This document shows positions 11,658 to 21,208 of a DNA stretch of 64,000 nucleotides, in pieces. The notes under the pieces are model-generated. The model ran no database searches. It was not told the DNA's origin and saw only the letters and a list, made by a program, of their open reading frames with translations. Each line of letters starts with the position of its first letter. Positions within the stretch are counted from its first letter, which is position 1. The stretch is from Paenibacillus pinihumi DSM 23905 = JCM 16419 (lineage in GTDB: Bacteria > Bacillota > Bacilli > Paenibacillales > Paenibacillaceae). The DNA lies in assembly GCF_000422505.1 (NCBI RefSeq), contig NZ_KE383869.1:1-64000 (forward strand). The letters are read 5' to 3'. The position numbers and the translations under genes were made by a program.

Positions 11658-12157
11658 AGACTGTCACTCCTTATCCAAGTGTTTCCGACTCCAGTTTGGC
11701 GGCGCCAATATCGAGGAAATGTCGAAAAAACAAAAAAAACGTAGAAAATATCCACAATACTAAGAATGCTGTATGAATAGTTATCAAAAGAGGATGAAAA
11801 TTGTTCACAATATTATCCACAGGGTGTTAATAACTCATTTTGACCTTTCCAGTCATCCACACAGAAAACAAATCTATCATAGCAAAATAAGCCCTTGATT
11901 TCAACGAATTGCTCGATTTTATCCACATATTCAATAGGTTGTGTATAAATGTTATGTACAACACTAGATATTGTTTATATCTTGTGCAAATTCGACAGAT
12001 CAACGTGAATTTCAGAAAAAAATGTCCACATGTTACTAATTTTTCGCCGGTATTTTCGGATGTGGACATTTTTTCGTGACTTTTTACAATTATCCACAGC
12101 AAAAATTGCTCTCGCTTGGGCACATCTCCAAATGACAGCGTCTGATTATTACCACAG
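11658..12157. other. oriC: Chromosomal origin oriC (DnaA boxes between dnaA and rpmH)
   Basis: This AT-rich 500-base region has perfect TTATCCACA boxes on the plus strand at 11813, 11919 and 12090. Near matches are ATATCCACA at 11748, TTGTTCACA at 11801, TCATCCACA at 11853, TTATACACA (minus) at 11940-11948 and TTATGTACA at 11952. Poly-A tracts around 11725-11740 could help duplex opening. The position between divergent dnaA and rpmH matches the B. subtilis origin. No convincing protein-coding frame is present. Which segment unwinds cannot be told from sequence alone. Confidence 0.92.
12017..12074. repeat. 15-bp perfect inverted repeat inside oriC
   Basis: The arms 12017-12031 and 12060-12074 are perfect reverse complements with a 28-base loop. 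Each contains ATGTCCACA, two mismatches from the DnaA box, flanked by A or T runs. It could be a bidirectional terminator separating dnaA from rpmH transcription, or a DnaA-related structure. Confidence 0.7.
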
Positions 12158-12186
12158 TTGACTTTTGCACAATCGCATGGTTTAAT
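12158..12186 (+). promoter_or_regulatory. rpmH promoter
   Basis: TTGACT and TTTAAT are spaced by 17 bases, about 190 bases upstream of rpmH and just after the last DnaA box. Confidence 0.65.
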
Positions 12187-12374
12187 TAAAAAAGGCGTTT
12201 TTTCAGGGTACGGGGTAAGTATGCTTGTTAAGGCAGGTGTGCGGACTTCATATCACGTGAAGCGTTGCTTTCGTCTTTCTTAAAGGACGGGGCCGTTTAC
12301 GCTTGAGAGTTCAAGGGATTGTAAAGCATAGATGGACATGTCCGAACGATTCCTTTGTAAGGAGGTGCGAAGAG

Positions 12375-12509
12375 ATGAGACCGACTTTTAGACCGAATGT
12401 AAGCAAACGTAAAAAAGTGCATGGCTTCCGCAAGCGGATGAGCACAAAGAACGGACGCAAAGTGTTGAGTGCACGCCGCCAGAAGGGCAGAAAAGTATTA
12501 AGTGCATAA
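12375..12509 (+). CDS. rpmH: 50S ribosomal protein L34
   Basis: 44 residues, the usual L34 length. It is highly basic, starts [20 protein letters not shown] and ends GRKVLSA. The ribosome site GGAGGTG lies seven bases before the ATG. As in most bacteria it is followed by rnpA. Confidence 0.98.
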   Translation: MRPTFRPNVSKRKKVHGFRKRMSTKNGRKVLSARRQKGRKVLSA

Positions 12510-12517
12510 TTGGATGA

Positions 12518-12544
12518 AGACCACAATAGGGTGGTCTTTTTTTC
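12518..12544 (+). terminator. Terminator/attenuator between rpmH and rnpA
   Basis: A 7-bp stem (AGACCAC/GTGGTCT, loop of six) is followed by seven Ts. It would let rpmH be expressed far more than rnpA. Confidence 0.75.
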
Positions 12545-12589
12545 AACTATATAATGTAGAAGTCAGGGAAGGGCTGGTGTTGGAAGCCC

Positions 12590-12958
12590 GTGCATAGAAA
12601 GCTTCGTCTGCGGAAAAGACAGGATTTTAACCGAATATATAGAGGAGGAAGATCGTTCGCGAACAGCCAGCTCGTCATTTACTGGTCCCGCAAGCCTGAG
12701 GTGGAGCACTTCCGGATGGGAGTGTCCGTCAGCAAAAAGTTGGGCAATGCGGTCGTACGGAACCGGATGCGCCGGATATTGAAGGAGATTGTGAGGCATA
12801 ACAAGGACAAGATTGTTCCTCACATTGATTTCATTCTGATTGCGCGGATGCCGTCGGTATCGATGACGTCAAAAGAGCTTGAAAAGAGCGTGCTGCATCT
12901 TCTCCGAAAAGCAAAATTAATTCAAGCCCAGCCCAACCCGGCCGCTGTGAAAAACTAA
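12590..12958 (+). CDS. rnpA: Ribonuclease P protein component
   Basis: 122 residues. The protein subunit of RNase P, which trims tRNA 5' leaders together with the catalytic RNA. The RNR motif GNAVVRNRMRRILKE is intact, and the N-terminus KLRLRKRQDFNRIYR is typical. The start is GTG with only a weak GGAA upstream, so the exact start is somewhat uncertain. The C-terminus is a Pro/Ala-rich tail. Confidence 0.97.
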   Translation: MHRKLRLRKRQDFNRIYRGGRSFANSQLVIYWSRKPEVEHFRMGVSVSKKLGNAVVRNRMRRILKEIVRHNKDKIVPHIDFILIARMPSVSMTSKELEKSVLHLLRKAKLIQAQPNPAAVKN

Positions 12959-13126
12959 GCAGCTTTAAGGATGGACGGGCTGTTTCTTTGTTTAGGATAA
13001 TATGGTATAGTTTATCTTGGAATACGAGTGATCTGAGAGTGTTCCCAATTGATGGACAAGCCCTTGCAGCCAATGACTGCAGGTGTCTTATAGGTTAGAT
13101 GTGTTGCTCTTTAGAGAGGAGTTTTG

Positions 13127-13894
13127 ATGTTGTCCCGATTGACAAAGAAAAAATGGTTAGTTGTACTCGCATTGGTCATGCTGATGGTCGTGCTTGCGGG
13201 CTGTGTTCCCATGGATCACACGACTTCGACAGCAGACCTGCAAAAGGGCAACTTTTGGGAGCGTAACGTAGTCTACTACTTCGCCACCATGCTCGACAGC
13301 TTTGCCACCTGGTTCGGCGGCTCCTATGGATTATCCATTCTGCTCCTGACCATTATTGTCAGAACGGCGATTTTGCCATTGACATTGAAGCAGTACCGCA
13401 GTTCCAAAGCCATGCAGGCAATTCAGCCTGAAATGAAGAAGATCAAGGATAAGTATAAGGATAACCCGCAGAAGCAGCAGGAGGAGACGATGAAGCTGTT
13501 CCAGCAGAATCAGATCAATCCGCTGGCAGGCTGTCTTCCTTTATTAATCCAGATGCCGATCTTCATCGCACTCTATAACGCGATCTACATGAATCCGGAT
13601 ATCCGGAGCCATACGTTCCTTTGGCTGGAGCTCGGCGCGAAAGACCCGTATTATGTATTGCCGATTATCGCTGCAATTACGACATTTGTCCAGTCGAAGA
13701 TGATGCCGCAGCAGCCGAACAATCCGATGCAGGCGATTTTGCTTATTTTCCCTGTGCTGATTTTCGTCATGGCGCTCAACTTCCCGGCAGCACTGCCGCT
13801 GTACTGGATTTACAGCAACATCTATACGATTGTACAAAACTACTTCCTGTATGTTCGCTCCTCTGACAAGGGCAAGGAGGTTCCTGCAAAATGA
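13127..13894 (+). CDS. yidC: Membrane protein insertase YidC/SpoIIIJ
   Basis: 255 residues. The N-terminal lipoprotein signal ends in VVLAGC, with Cys26 as lipidation site, as in Gram-positive YidC1/SpoIIIJ. The conserved core begins YGLSILLLTIIVRTAILPLTL, containing the groove arginine, and includes NQINPLAGCLPLLIQMPIF. Five membrane segments are expected. It inserts membrane proteins and in Bacillus is needed for forespore gene expression. ATG was preferred to the adjacent upstream TTG because of its distance from GAGAGGAG. The last four bases overlap the start of jag. Confidence 0.97.
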   Translation: MLSRLTKKKWLVVLALVMLMVVLAGCVPMDHTTSTADLQKGNFWERNVVYYFATMLDSFATWFGGSYGLSILLLTIIVRTAILPLTLKQYRSSKAMQAIQPEMKKIKDKYKDNPQKQQEETMKLFQQNQINPLAGCLPLLIQMPIFIALYNAIYMNPDIRSHTFLWLELGAKDPYYVLPIIAAITTFVQSKMMPQQPNNPMQAILLIFPVLIFVMALNFPAALPLYWIYSNIYTIVQNYFLYVRSSDKGKEVPAK

Positions 13895-14514
13895 AGAAAA
13901 TCATTGCATCAGGAAAAACGATGAACGATGCTGTTCAAAAAGGATTAGCACAATGGCAAGTGTCAGAAGATCGTGTTCGCATTACTGTATTGGAACATCC
14001 CACTAAAGGTTTATTCGGATTAATTGGAGCCAAGGAAGCGAAAGTGGAATTGGAGCTTATTCCCGATGCGGCGGAAGAAACGGAGAAATTCTTTCAGGAC
14101 GTTGCCCGGACAATGGGATTGTCAGTTACAATTGAGCGGCGCCAGGCCCGGGATGGTTGGGTCTACGAGCTATCTGGTGGAGAAGATCTGGGTATGCTGA
14201 TTGGACGCCGCGGCCAAACACTCGATGCATTGCAATACCTGGCTAACATTGTGGCTAATCGTTATTCCGACAGCCATCAGCGCATCGTGCTTGATGCAGA
14301 GAATTTTCGGGAACGCAGGCGCAAGACGCTGGAAGAGTTAGCTGAACGCTTAGCTGGGCGGGTCATTCGAACGCGCAAGGAGGTTGTGCTCGAACCGATG
14401 TCGCCGGCCGAGCGCAAGGTGATTCATGCGAAGCTGCAGAATCACAGCAAGGTGAGAACTTTCAGTAAAGGAGATGAACCATACAGACGTGTGGTCATCT
14501 CTGTGAAATCATAG
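13891..14514 (+). CDS. jag: RNA-binding protein Jag (KhpB/SpoIIIJ-associated)
   Basis: 207 residues in three parts: Jag-N (about 1-50, ASGKTMNDAVQKGLAQW), a KH domain around GMLIGRRGQTLDALQYLAN, and an R3H domain with LEPMSPAERKVIHAKLQ and YRRVVISV at the end. It binds RNA and is linked to cell-wall synthesis and division in Gram-positive bacteria. It is translationally coupled to yidC by an ATGA overlap. Confidence 0.96.
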   Translation: MKKIIASGKTMNDAVQKGLAQWQVSEDRVRITVLEHPTKGLFGLIGAKEAKVELELIPDAAEETEKFFQDVARTMGLSVTIERRQARDGWVYELSGGEDLGMLIGRRGQTLDALQYLANIVANRYSDSHQRIVLDAENFRERRRKTLEELAERLAGRVIRTRKEVVLEPMSPAERKVIHAKLQNHSKVRTFSKGDEPYRRVVISVKS

Positions 14515-14529
14515 ACATTACTATTCAAG

Positions 14530-14560
14530 GCAATGGCTCGCATGAGGCATTGCTCTTTTT
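14530..14560 (+). terminator. Terminator after jag
   Basis: GCAATG/CATTGC arms with an inner CTC/GAG extension across one mismatch form a hairpin, followed by TCTTTTT. It ends the rnpA-yidC-jag unit. Confidence 0.65.
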
Positions 14561-14912
14561 CAATTTAAGGCCTTAATTTTGAGGGATCAAGCTGAACATT
14601 GAGACTTGCTTCGTGAAGAAGAAAGTGCCAGTGTCAAAATTTTTCAGCTCAATTGTTTCCGCTTAAGCCGCAATAAAATGCTAAAATGAATGAAGGCCTT
14701 CCGGCAAGACTGGTGATGATGAAATATAAGTAAGGTGGCCATCTATCCGGATATCGAGAACGCAAAGCCCGAACAGGAAATTCCCCTCAAGAGCTGATCA
14801 TTGTGATTAGATGCGACGTGCTGAAAAAGAGGGAGAGGCGTGTAGCAAAGGGTTTGGTTATAGGTTTTAGATAGAGCCAGCACCGTACTTTCAAAATAGA
14901 GGTGTAATAAAG
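14561..14912 (+). other. Intergenic region upstream of mnmE
   Basis: About 350 bases without a convincing gene. A possible extended -10 (TGCTAAAAT, 14679-14687) could start the mnmE transcript, but no clear -35 matches it. The long leader has no riboswitch I recognise. Confidence 0.4.
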
Positions 14913-16292
14913 ATGATACAGGATACAATTGCCGCCATATCCACAGCTGTCGGAGAGGGCGGCATTGCAGTAATAAGGATTAGCGGGCCGCAGGCTGTCG
15001 ATTCGGCATATGCAATTTTCAAGTCCGCCACAGATATTCGCGAAGCTGCAACCCATACCGTTCATTACGGGCATATTGCAGACCCGCGCACGGGTGAAGT
15101 GGTGGAGGAGGTTCTCTTGACCGTAATGAGAGGACCACGTTCCTTTACTGCCGAGGATGTTGTGGAGATCAGCACGCATGGCGGATATATATCGGTAAAA
15201 AAGGTGTTGGATCTTGTGCTGCAGCAGCAGGATGTACGCGCTGCCGAGCCGGGAGAATTCACCAAGCGCGCTTTCCTGAACGGGCGTATTGATCTTGCCC
15301 AGGCGGAGGCCGTAATTGATCTGATCCGTTCCAAATCTGACCGGGCTTTCTCCATTGCGCTCAAGCAGGTGGATGGCAAGCTGTCCCGTCAGATTAAGAC
15401 GTTAAGAGGCGAAGTCATTGAGCTGCTCGCGCATATTGAGGTGAACATTGATTACCCCGAGCATGATGTCGAGGAAATGACGAGCAGCTATATTAGAGAG
15501 CAGTGTAATAAAGTCATCACTCAGGTGGATAGACTGTTAAAAACTGCAGATGAAGGCAAAATATTAAGAGAAGGTATAACGACGGCAATTATCGGCCGCC
15601 CGAATGTCGGTAAGTCCTCCTTGCTGAATGCACTCGCCCAGGACAATAAGGCGATTGTAACGGATATCCCGGGAACGACACGAGATGTCATTGAGGAGTT
15701 CGTCACGGTCGGGGGCATTCCGCTCAAGCTGTTGGACACGGCAGGCATACGGGAGACGACGGATCTTGTCGAGCAGATTGGTGTCGAACGGTCACGGAAT
15801 GCGCTGAATGATGCCGATTTGATTCTGCTCGTGTTGAATAATCACGAACAGCTGAACAAGGATGAGCTTGAACTGATGGAACTATTGAAGGGCCGTCAGG
15901 TGATTATCATTGTGAATAAGACGGATTTGGAGAACCAACTGGAGATGGATCGCCTGGAACAATTGTATCCTCCGGAGGCAATTGTAAAAATGTCCGTGCT
16001 GGCAGAACAGGGGCTGGAAAGCCTGGAAGCAGCAATATCGTCGCTGTTTTTCAGCGGCTTGCTGGAAACGGCCGATATGACCTATGTGAGTAATGCAAGA
16101 CATATTGCATTGTTGAAGCAGTCTAAACAGTCGTTATTTGATGCGATAGAAGCAACGAATTCGGGAATTCCGATCGATATTATTCAAATTGATGTACGAA
16201 CTGCATGGGAGCAGTTGGGAGAGATTATTGGCGACTCTGCGGGAGATTCGTTAATTGATCAGATCTTTTCCCAATTCTGTCTCGGCAAGTAA
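14913..16292 (+). CDS. mnmE: tRNA modification GTPase MnmE
   Basis: 459 residues. With MnmG it installs the carboxymethylaminomethyl group on wobble uridine of certain tRNAs. The N-terminal folate-binding domain begins DTIAAISTAVGEGGIAVIR. The inserted G domain has GRPNVGKSSLLNAL, DIPGTTRD, DTAGIRE and NKTD. The C-terminus ends CLGK, carrying the catalytic cysteine of the CxGK motif. The start ATG follows GAGGTG. Confidence 0.98.
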   Translation: MIQDTIAAISTAVGEGGIAVIRISGPQAVDSAYAIFKSATDIREAATHTVHYGHIADPRTGEVVEEVLLTVMRGPRSFTAEDVVEISTHGGYISVKKVLDLVLQQQDVRAAEPGEFTKRAFLNGRIDLAQAEAVIDLIRSKSDRAFSIALKQVDGKLSRQIKTLRGEVIELLAHIEVNIDYPEHDVEEMTSSYIREQCNKVITQVDRLLKTADEGKILREGITTAIIGRPNVGKSSLLNALAQDNKAIVTDIPGTTRDVIEEFVTVGGIPLKLLDTAGIRETTDLVEQIGVERSRNALNDADLILLVLNNHEQLNKDELELMELLKGRQVIIIVNKTDLENQLEMDRLEQLYPPEAIVKMSVLAEQGLESLEAAISSLFFSGLLETADMTYVSNARHIALLKQSKQSLFDAIEATNSGIPIDIIQIDVRTAWEQLGEIIGDSAGDSLIDQIFSQFCLGK

Positions 16293-16465
16293 TCCAAATT
16301 TTAATGTTCTAACATTCAAGGTCTAATATTCAAATAGAAGAAATCCATCTCAAAGGGTTTTGCAAGATTCGCAAACAAACCGATTTCGGTCTATATTGTT
16401 CGTTGTAGAAGTCGCTTTTGAGTTCTTGCAAAATCCTCATCTATGAAAGTGGGGGAGAGTACAAC

Positions 16466-18355
16466 ATGAGTTATGAAGCCGGTCAGTATGACGTAATCGT
16501 AATTGGGGCGGGCCATGCAGGCTGTGAGGCCGCACTTGCCTCAGCCCGGATGGGCTGTGAAACATTGCTGCTGACGATCAACCTGGACATGGTAGCCTTT
16601 ATGCCTTGTAATCCGTCGATTGGCGGACCTGCGAAGGGGCATGTCGTTCGTGAAATTGATGCATTGGGCGGGGAAATGGGCCGCAACATCGACAAAACAT
16701 TTATTCAAATGCGGATGCTGAACACAGGGAAAGGACCAGCAGTTCATGCACTGCGTGCACAAGCCGACAAGTTCCTTTATCAGCACACGATGAAGCAAAC
16801 GATTGAGGAAACAGACAAGTTGACACTTCGCCAGGGGATGGTGGAGGAGCTGATTGTAGAGGATGGCGTTGTCATTGGCGTTATTACTAAGAGCCAAGCT
16901 GTCTATCGGGCTAAGACTGTCGTTCTGACGACAGGCACGTATTTGCGCGGTAAAATTATAATGGGCGAGCTGATATATGACAGCGGACCAAATAATCAAC
17001 AGCCGTCCGTTAAGTTGTCGGAGAGCCTGCGCCAGCTCGGCTTCCAGCTTGCGCGTTTCAAGACGGGAACGCCGCCAAGGGTGCATAAGGATTCCATTGA
17101 TTTTAGCCAAACGGAAATTCAGCCTGGAGATGAGAATCCGAAGTTCTTCTCTTATGAGACGCAATATTCGGAGAATGAACAGCTTCCATGCTGGCTGACC
17201 TATACGTCTGAAGAGACACTCCGTGTCATTAACGATAACATTCACCGTTCGCCGCTGTTCTCTGGTGCAATAGAGGGGACAGGACCACGGTATTGCCCGT
17301 CGATCGAGGATAAAGTTGTACGCTTTGCAGATAAGCCGAAGCATCAAATTTTCCTGGAGCCGGAGGGACGGAACACATCTGAATATTATGTTCAGGGTCT
17401 GTCTACAAGCATGCCTGAGGATGTTCAACTCTCCATTCTTCGCTCGATCCCTGGCTTGGAGAAAGTCGAGATGATGCGGACAGGGTATGCGATTGAATAT
17501 GATGCGGTTGTGCCGACACAGCTTTGGCCGACACTGGAGACGAAGATTGTTCCAGGATTGTTCACAGCAGGTCAAATCAACGGAACGTCCGGCTATGAAG
17601 AAGCGGCTGGGCAGGGGATTATTGCGGGCATCAATGCTGCTTGCAAAGTGCTTGGCAAAGAGCCGGTCATTGTATCACGTTCTCAAGGTTACATTGGGGT
17701 TATGATTGACGACCTCGTAACGAAAGGGACGAATGATCCGTACCGCCTTCTGACCTCCCGCGCTGAATACAGACTGCTGCTTCGCCATGATAATGCAGAC
17801 CTGAGATTAACACCAACAGGCTATGAAATCGGTCTGATTAATGACGAGCGGTATGCCCGCTTCCTGGCGAAAAAGCAATTTGTCGAGCGGGAGATTGAAC
17901 GCTTGAAGGAGACGAAAATCAAGGCGGATGGTGAAGCTCAGCAAATGCTGGCTGATCTGGGTTCAACGGCGCTGCAGCATTCGACCGATGCACTATCCTT
18001 GCTTCGTCGTCCTGAGGTGACTTATGCTCATTTGGAGCCATTTATTGATGCTCCGGCTGAATTGACCGAGGAAATGAAGGAGCAAGTTGAAATTCAAGTT
18101 AAATATGCAGGCTATATTGAGAAGCAGCTGCTTCAGGTAGAGCGCCTGGCGAAGATGGAGAAGAAGCGTATTCCATTGGACATTGATTACATGGATGTCA
18201 ACGGAATTGCATCCGAGGCGAAGCAGAAGCTGTCCGATATCCGGCCGTTGTCGATCGGGCAAGCCTCCAGGATTGCTGGGGTTACACCAGCTGATATTTC
18301 CATCTTGCTAGTCTACTTAGAGCATTACAACCGTGTGGTTGCGGCACGGGGGTAA
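16466..18355 (+). CDS. mnmG: tRNA uridine 5-carboxymethylaminomethyl modification enzyme MnmG
   Basis: 629 residues, the usual length. This FAD-dependent partner of MnmE has the dinucleotide-binding motif [12 protein letters not shown] near the N-terminus, [12 protein letters not shown], and [14 protein letters not shown] in the body. The start was set at the ATG after GGGGGAGAG, giving the standard N-terminus; an open frame extends 16 codons further upstream without a ribosome site. rsmG begins four bases after the stop. Confidence 0.98.
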   Translation: MSYEAGQYDVIVIGAGHAGCEAALASARMGCETLLLTINLDMVAFMPCNPSIGGPAKGHVVREIDALGGEMGRNIDKTFIQMRMLNTGKGPAVHALRAQADKFLYQHTMKQTIEETDKLTLRQGMVEELIVEDGVVIGVITKSQAVYRAKTVVLTTGTYLRGKIIMGELIYDSGPNNQQPSVKLSESLRQLGFQLARFKTGTPPRVHKDSIDFSQTEIQPGDENPKFFSYETQYSENEQLPCWLTYTSEETLRVINDNIHRSPLFSGAIEGTGPRYCPSIEDKVVRFADKPKHQIFLEPEGRNTSEYYVQGLSTSMPEDVQLSILRSIPGLEKVEMMRTGYAIEYDAVVPTQLWPTLETKIVPGLFTAGQINGTSGYEEAAGQGIIAGINAACKVLGKEPVIVSRSQGYIGVMIDDLVTKGTNDPYRLLTSRAEYRLLLRHDNADLRLTPTGYEIGLINDERYARFLAKKQFVEREIERLKETKIKADGEAQQMLADLGSTALQHSTDALSLLRRPEVTYAHLEPFIDAPAELTEEMKEQVEIQVKYAGYIEKQLLQVERLAKMEKKRIPLDIDYMDVNGIASEAKQKLSDIRPLSIGQASRIAGVTPADISILLVYLEHYNRVVAARG

Positions 18356-18358
18356 TCG

Positions 18359-19075
18359 ATGGGAATTCAATGGTTTGCACAGATGTTGTCAGAGCGGGGT
18401 ATATCATTAACCGATCAGCAGAACGAACAGTTTCAATTGTATTTCAAGCTGTTGGTTGAGTGGAATGAGAAGATGAACTTGACGGGAATTACGGAGGAGG
18501 AGGCTGTCTATGAAAAGCACTTCTACGATTCTCTTTCCCTCACCTTTTTCAAAGATTTCAATCAAATTAAATCCATCGCCGACATTGGATCCGGGGCAGG
18601 CTTTCCAAGCCTTCCCATCAAGATTGCTTTCCCTCATTTGAAGGTTACAATTGTGGATTCATTGAACAAGCGGATATTGTTCTTGCAGCATGTTGTGGAA
18701 CAGCTTGGCTTGACGGATGTATCCTGTATCCACGGCAGAGCGGAGGATGTAGCGCGTCAGGCTGATCACAGAGACAAGTATGATTTGGCGACGGCCAGAG
18801 CTGTTGCGAGACTTGCATCCTTGAATGAGCTTTGCTTGCCCTTTGTGAAAAAGGGAGGGCACTTCGCTTCCATGAAAGGAGCCTCTCCGCAAGAAGAGGT
18901 AGATGAATCAGTGAAAAGCCTAAAGGAGCTGCGCGGAAAGGTAGAAGCTGTATTCAACATGGCCTTGCCATTTGAGCAATCTGAGCGGCATATCGTGATG
19001 ATTAAAAAACTTGAATCTACGCCAAAGAAATATCCGCGAAAAGCAGGAACTCCTATTAAAATGCCAATTATATAG
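18359..19075 (+). CDS. rsmG: 16S rRNA (guanine527-N7)-methyltransferase RsmG
   Basis: 238 residues. It methylates G527 of 16S rRNA using S-adenosylmethionine. The SAM-binding loop ADIGSGAGFPSLPIKI is intact, preceded by WNEKMNLTGI, typical of the family. It is tightly linked to mnmG. A terminator that contains a parS site follows. Confidence 0.97.
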   Translation: MGIQWFAQMLSERGISLTDQQNEQFQLYFKLLVEWNEKMNLTGITEEEAVYEKHFYDSLSLTFFKDFNQIKSIADIGSGAGFPSLPIKIAFPHLKVTIVDSLNKRILFLQHVVEQLGLTDVSCIHGRAEDVARQADHRDKYDLATARAVARLASLNELCLPFVKKGGHFASMKGASPQEEVDESVKSLKELRGKVEAVFNMALPFEQSERHIVMIKKLESTPKKYPRKAGTPIKMPII

Positions 19076-19091
19076 TGATTATAGTTTTTCT

Positions 19092-19139
19092 AAATCAGCT
19101 ATTGTTTCACGTGAAACAATAGCTGATTTTTTATTTTTT
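19092..19139 (+). terminator. Palindromic terminator of the mnmE-mnmG-rsmG unit, containing parS
   Basis: A 38-bp perfect palindrome (19092-19129) is followed by a T-rich run, giving a very strong hairpin terminator shortly after the rsmG stop. Its centre is a perfect parS sequence. Confidence 0.85.
19103..19118. other. parS: parS centromere site (perfect)
   Basis: TGTTTCACGTGAAACA exactly matches the palindromic parS consensus bound by ParB/Spo0J. It lies about 2 kb from parB. ParB loads here, spreads and recruits SMC. Confidence 0.93.
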
Positions 19140-19510
19140 TGCCAAAGTTTCAAGCAGGAAAATGAGAACGACTTGGCGAAATATTAAAGTTAGTTCATAA
19201 TTTAATTTTACGAAGTTTAGATACGCGCAAAGGGCTTCAACCTGCCTGAATAGTAAGCAGGGAGTAGAAGTATAAGAATGTATAGTTAAGACGTATACAT
19301 CCTTATATTTTAAAAATCAGGATGTGTATGGAAATCCTGGATGCTGTGAATGCAGACAATTAGGCAAGCGATACTGAAGAGGCCGTGGGCCTCTGATTTA
19401 ATGGTCGGAAAAACGGTGTATATGATCTGATTTGTCAGTTGTTGATTGCGTTTTTAGGAAAGGCTATTTTCGAATAGCGGCATATTAGAAATTGGGTGGT
19501 TAACAAAAGT
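19140..19510 (+). other. Intergenic region upstream of noc
   Basis: About 370 bases without a convincing gene. The only notable element is an imperfect inverted repeat at 19275-19303 (ATGTATA and TATACAT arms, 9-base spacer), a possible regulator site for noc. No clear promoter stands out. Confidence 0.35.
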
Positions 19511-20326
19511 ATGAAAGAACAATTCTCGCGTTTGTTCGGGCTTGGGGAAAAGGTTGCTCAGGATGAAGTGAAGCAGCTTCCAGTTGGAAACATCGATCCT
19601 AGTCCGTACCAGCCACGAACGATTTTTGATGATGAAAGAATTGATGAGCTCTGTCAGACCATCAAAACTCATGGAGTTATTCAGCCAATCGTCGTCCGGA
19701 TGAGAAACCAAAGGTACGAGATCATCGCCGGTGAGCGGCGGTTTCGTGCGGTCAAAAAACTGGGTCTGGAAACAATTCCCGGCATTGTTCGTGACTTTAA
19801 TGATTCCCAAGCAGCATCTATTGCTTTGATTGAGAATTTGCAGCGTGAGGGATTGACGGCGATTGAGGAGGCGGTTGCCTACCAAAAGCTGATTGATCTG
19901 CATAATTTGACCCAGGAAAGCTTGGCCCAACGGCTAGGCAAAAGCCAATCAACAATCGCCAATAAGATTCGTCTGCTGAATTTGAGTGAACCGGTCAAAA
20001 ATGCATTGATAGAGCGGAAAATTACGGAGCGTCATGCCCGTGCGTTGCTTGCTCTGGATACCGAGGAGCTTCAGCAAAAGGTATTAGAAGATGTAATAAC
20101 TAAAGAGCTGAACGTGAAACAGACAGAGGCCAGGGTTGCTTTTTATAAAGAATCTTCCAAAATCAAAAAGTCAAAACGGGTATCTTTCTCCAAGGATGTC
20201 CGGCTGGCTGTCAATACAATACGCCATTCTATTGAGATGGTATCGGGGTCAGGCTTGAAGATCAAAACCGATGAAAAAGACAACGATGACCATTATGAAA
20301 TTGTTATTCGCATTCCAAAGCGTTAA
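19511..20326 (+). CDS. noc: Nucleoid occlusion protein Noc
   Basis: 271 residues, a ParB paralogue. The N-terminus [14 protein letters not shown] resembles the membrane-binding amphipathic helix of Noc. The ParB/CTPase part has [16 protein letters not shown] and [14 protein letters not shown], and the helix-turn-helix [19 protein letters not shown] follows. Noc prevents division over the nucleoid. It is separated from parA-parB by a weak hairpin. The start was chosen to match the family N-terminus; a GTG five codons upstream is possible. Its paralogue parB lies about 860 bases downstream. Confidence 0.93.
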   Translation: MKEQFSRLFGLGEKVAQDEVKQLPVGNIDPSPYQPRTIFDDERIDELCQTIKTHGVIQPIVVRMRNQRYEIIAGERRFRAVKKLGLETIPGIVRDFNDSQAASIALIENLQREGLTAIEEAVAYQKLIDLHNLTQESLAQRLGKSQSTIANKIRLLNLSEPVKNALIERKITERHARALLALDTEELQQKVLEDVITKELNVKQTEARVAFYKESSKIKKSKRVSFSKDVRLAVNTIRHSIEMVSGSGLKIKTDEKDNDDHYEIVIRIPKR

Positions 20327-20358
20327 AATAAGAAGAGTAGCATAATAAAGTATAGACG

Positions 20359-20391
20359 GCCGCCCTTGGGCAGGGGCGGCTATCATCTTTT
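20359..20391 (+). terminator. Possible terminator between noc and parA
   Basis: A 7-bp GC-rich stem GCCGCCC/GGGCGGC with an 8-base loop is followed by TATCATCTTTT. The T-tract is poor, so read-through into parA is likely. Confidence 0.45.
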
Positions 20392-20434
20392 GTGTGCTTG
20401 AACGCTAGCTTTAATAATATTGAGGTGAACTGGT

Positions 20435-21208
20435 TTGTCCAAAATAATAGCAATTACGAACCAGAAGGGCGGAGTTGGCAAAACAACAACTTCTGTTAAT
20501 TTAGGCGCTTCATTGGCTTCGTTAGGGAGAAGAGTACTGCTAATAGACATTGATCCGCAAGGCAATACAACTAGCGGAATAGGCATCAATAAGGCTGATG
20601 TGGAAAATTGTATTTATGACGTGCTCATTAATGAGGTTCATCCACAAGAGGCAATGGTTGAAACCAATATCCCCGGACTCACCATGATACCAGCGACCAT
20701 ACAACTTGCCGGAGCAGAAATTGAATTGGTACCCACGATATCCCGTGAGGTCAGACTGAAGAAAGCGATTCATCAGGTCAAGCATATGTTTGATTATATA
20801 TTGATTGATTGCCCGCCTTCGCTCGGTATTTTGACCATTAATTCATTGACAGCGGCTGACTCCGTGATTATTCCGATTCAGTGTGAGTATTACGCGCTGG
20901 AAGGCTTGAGCCAACTGCTCAATACAGTTCGTCTGGTGCAGAAGCACTTAAATACGAATTTGCAAATTGAAGGTGTTCTGCTGACGATGTTTGATGCCCG
21001 GACGAATCTTGGTATACAAGTTATCGAAGAGGTTAAAAAGTATTTCCAACAGAAGGTTTATCAGACTATTATTCCTCGAAATGTCCGTTTGAGTGAGGCT
21101 CCATCGCACGGTCAATCCATCATAACGTATGATCCAAGATCGAAGGGCGCTGAGGTTTATCTTGAATTGGCAAAGGAAGTGATCACATATGAGCAAGCGG
21201 CTAGGTAG
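20435..21208 (+). CDS. parA: Chromosome partitioning ATPase ParA/Soj
   Basis: 257 residues. The deviant Walker A motif is KGGVGKTTTSVNL, and LIDIDPQGN and YILIDCPPSLG are the other conserved motifs. ParA/Soj is an ATP-dependent DNA-binding switch that cooperates with ParB in origin segregation and regulates DnaA. The start is TTG, with GAGGTGA six bases upstream. The end overlaps parB by 20 bases. Confidence 0.97.
   Translation: MSKIIAITNQKGGVGKTTTSVNLGASLASLGRRVLLIDIDPQGNTTSGIGINKADVENCIYDVLINEVHPQEAMVETNIPGLTMIPATIQLAGAEIELVPTISREVRLKKAIHQVKHMFDYILIDCPPSLGILTINSLTAADSVIIPIQCEYYALEGLSQLLNTVRLVQKHLNTNLQIEGVLLTMFDARTNLGIQVIEEVKKYFQQKVYQTIIPRNVRLSEAPSHGQSIITYDPRSKGAEVYLELAKEVITYEQAAR

Noticed and set aside
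12245-12262. CACGTG-containing sequence near rpmH as a third parS
   Set aside because: Only the central hexamer and a few flanking bases match; too degenerate to call.
16541-17575. 344-codon minus-strand frame within mnmG
   Set aside because: Shadow of mnmG, rich in residues typical of reverse-complement reading; no ribosome site.
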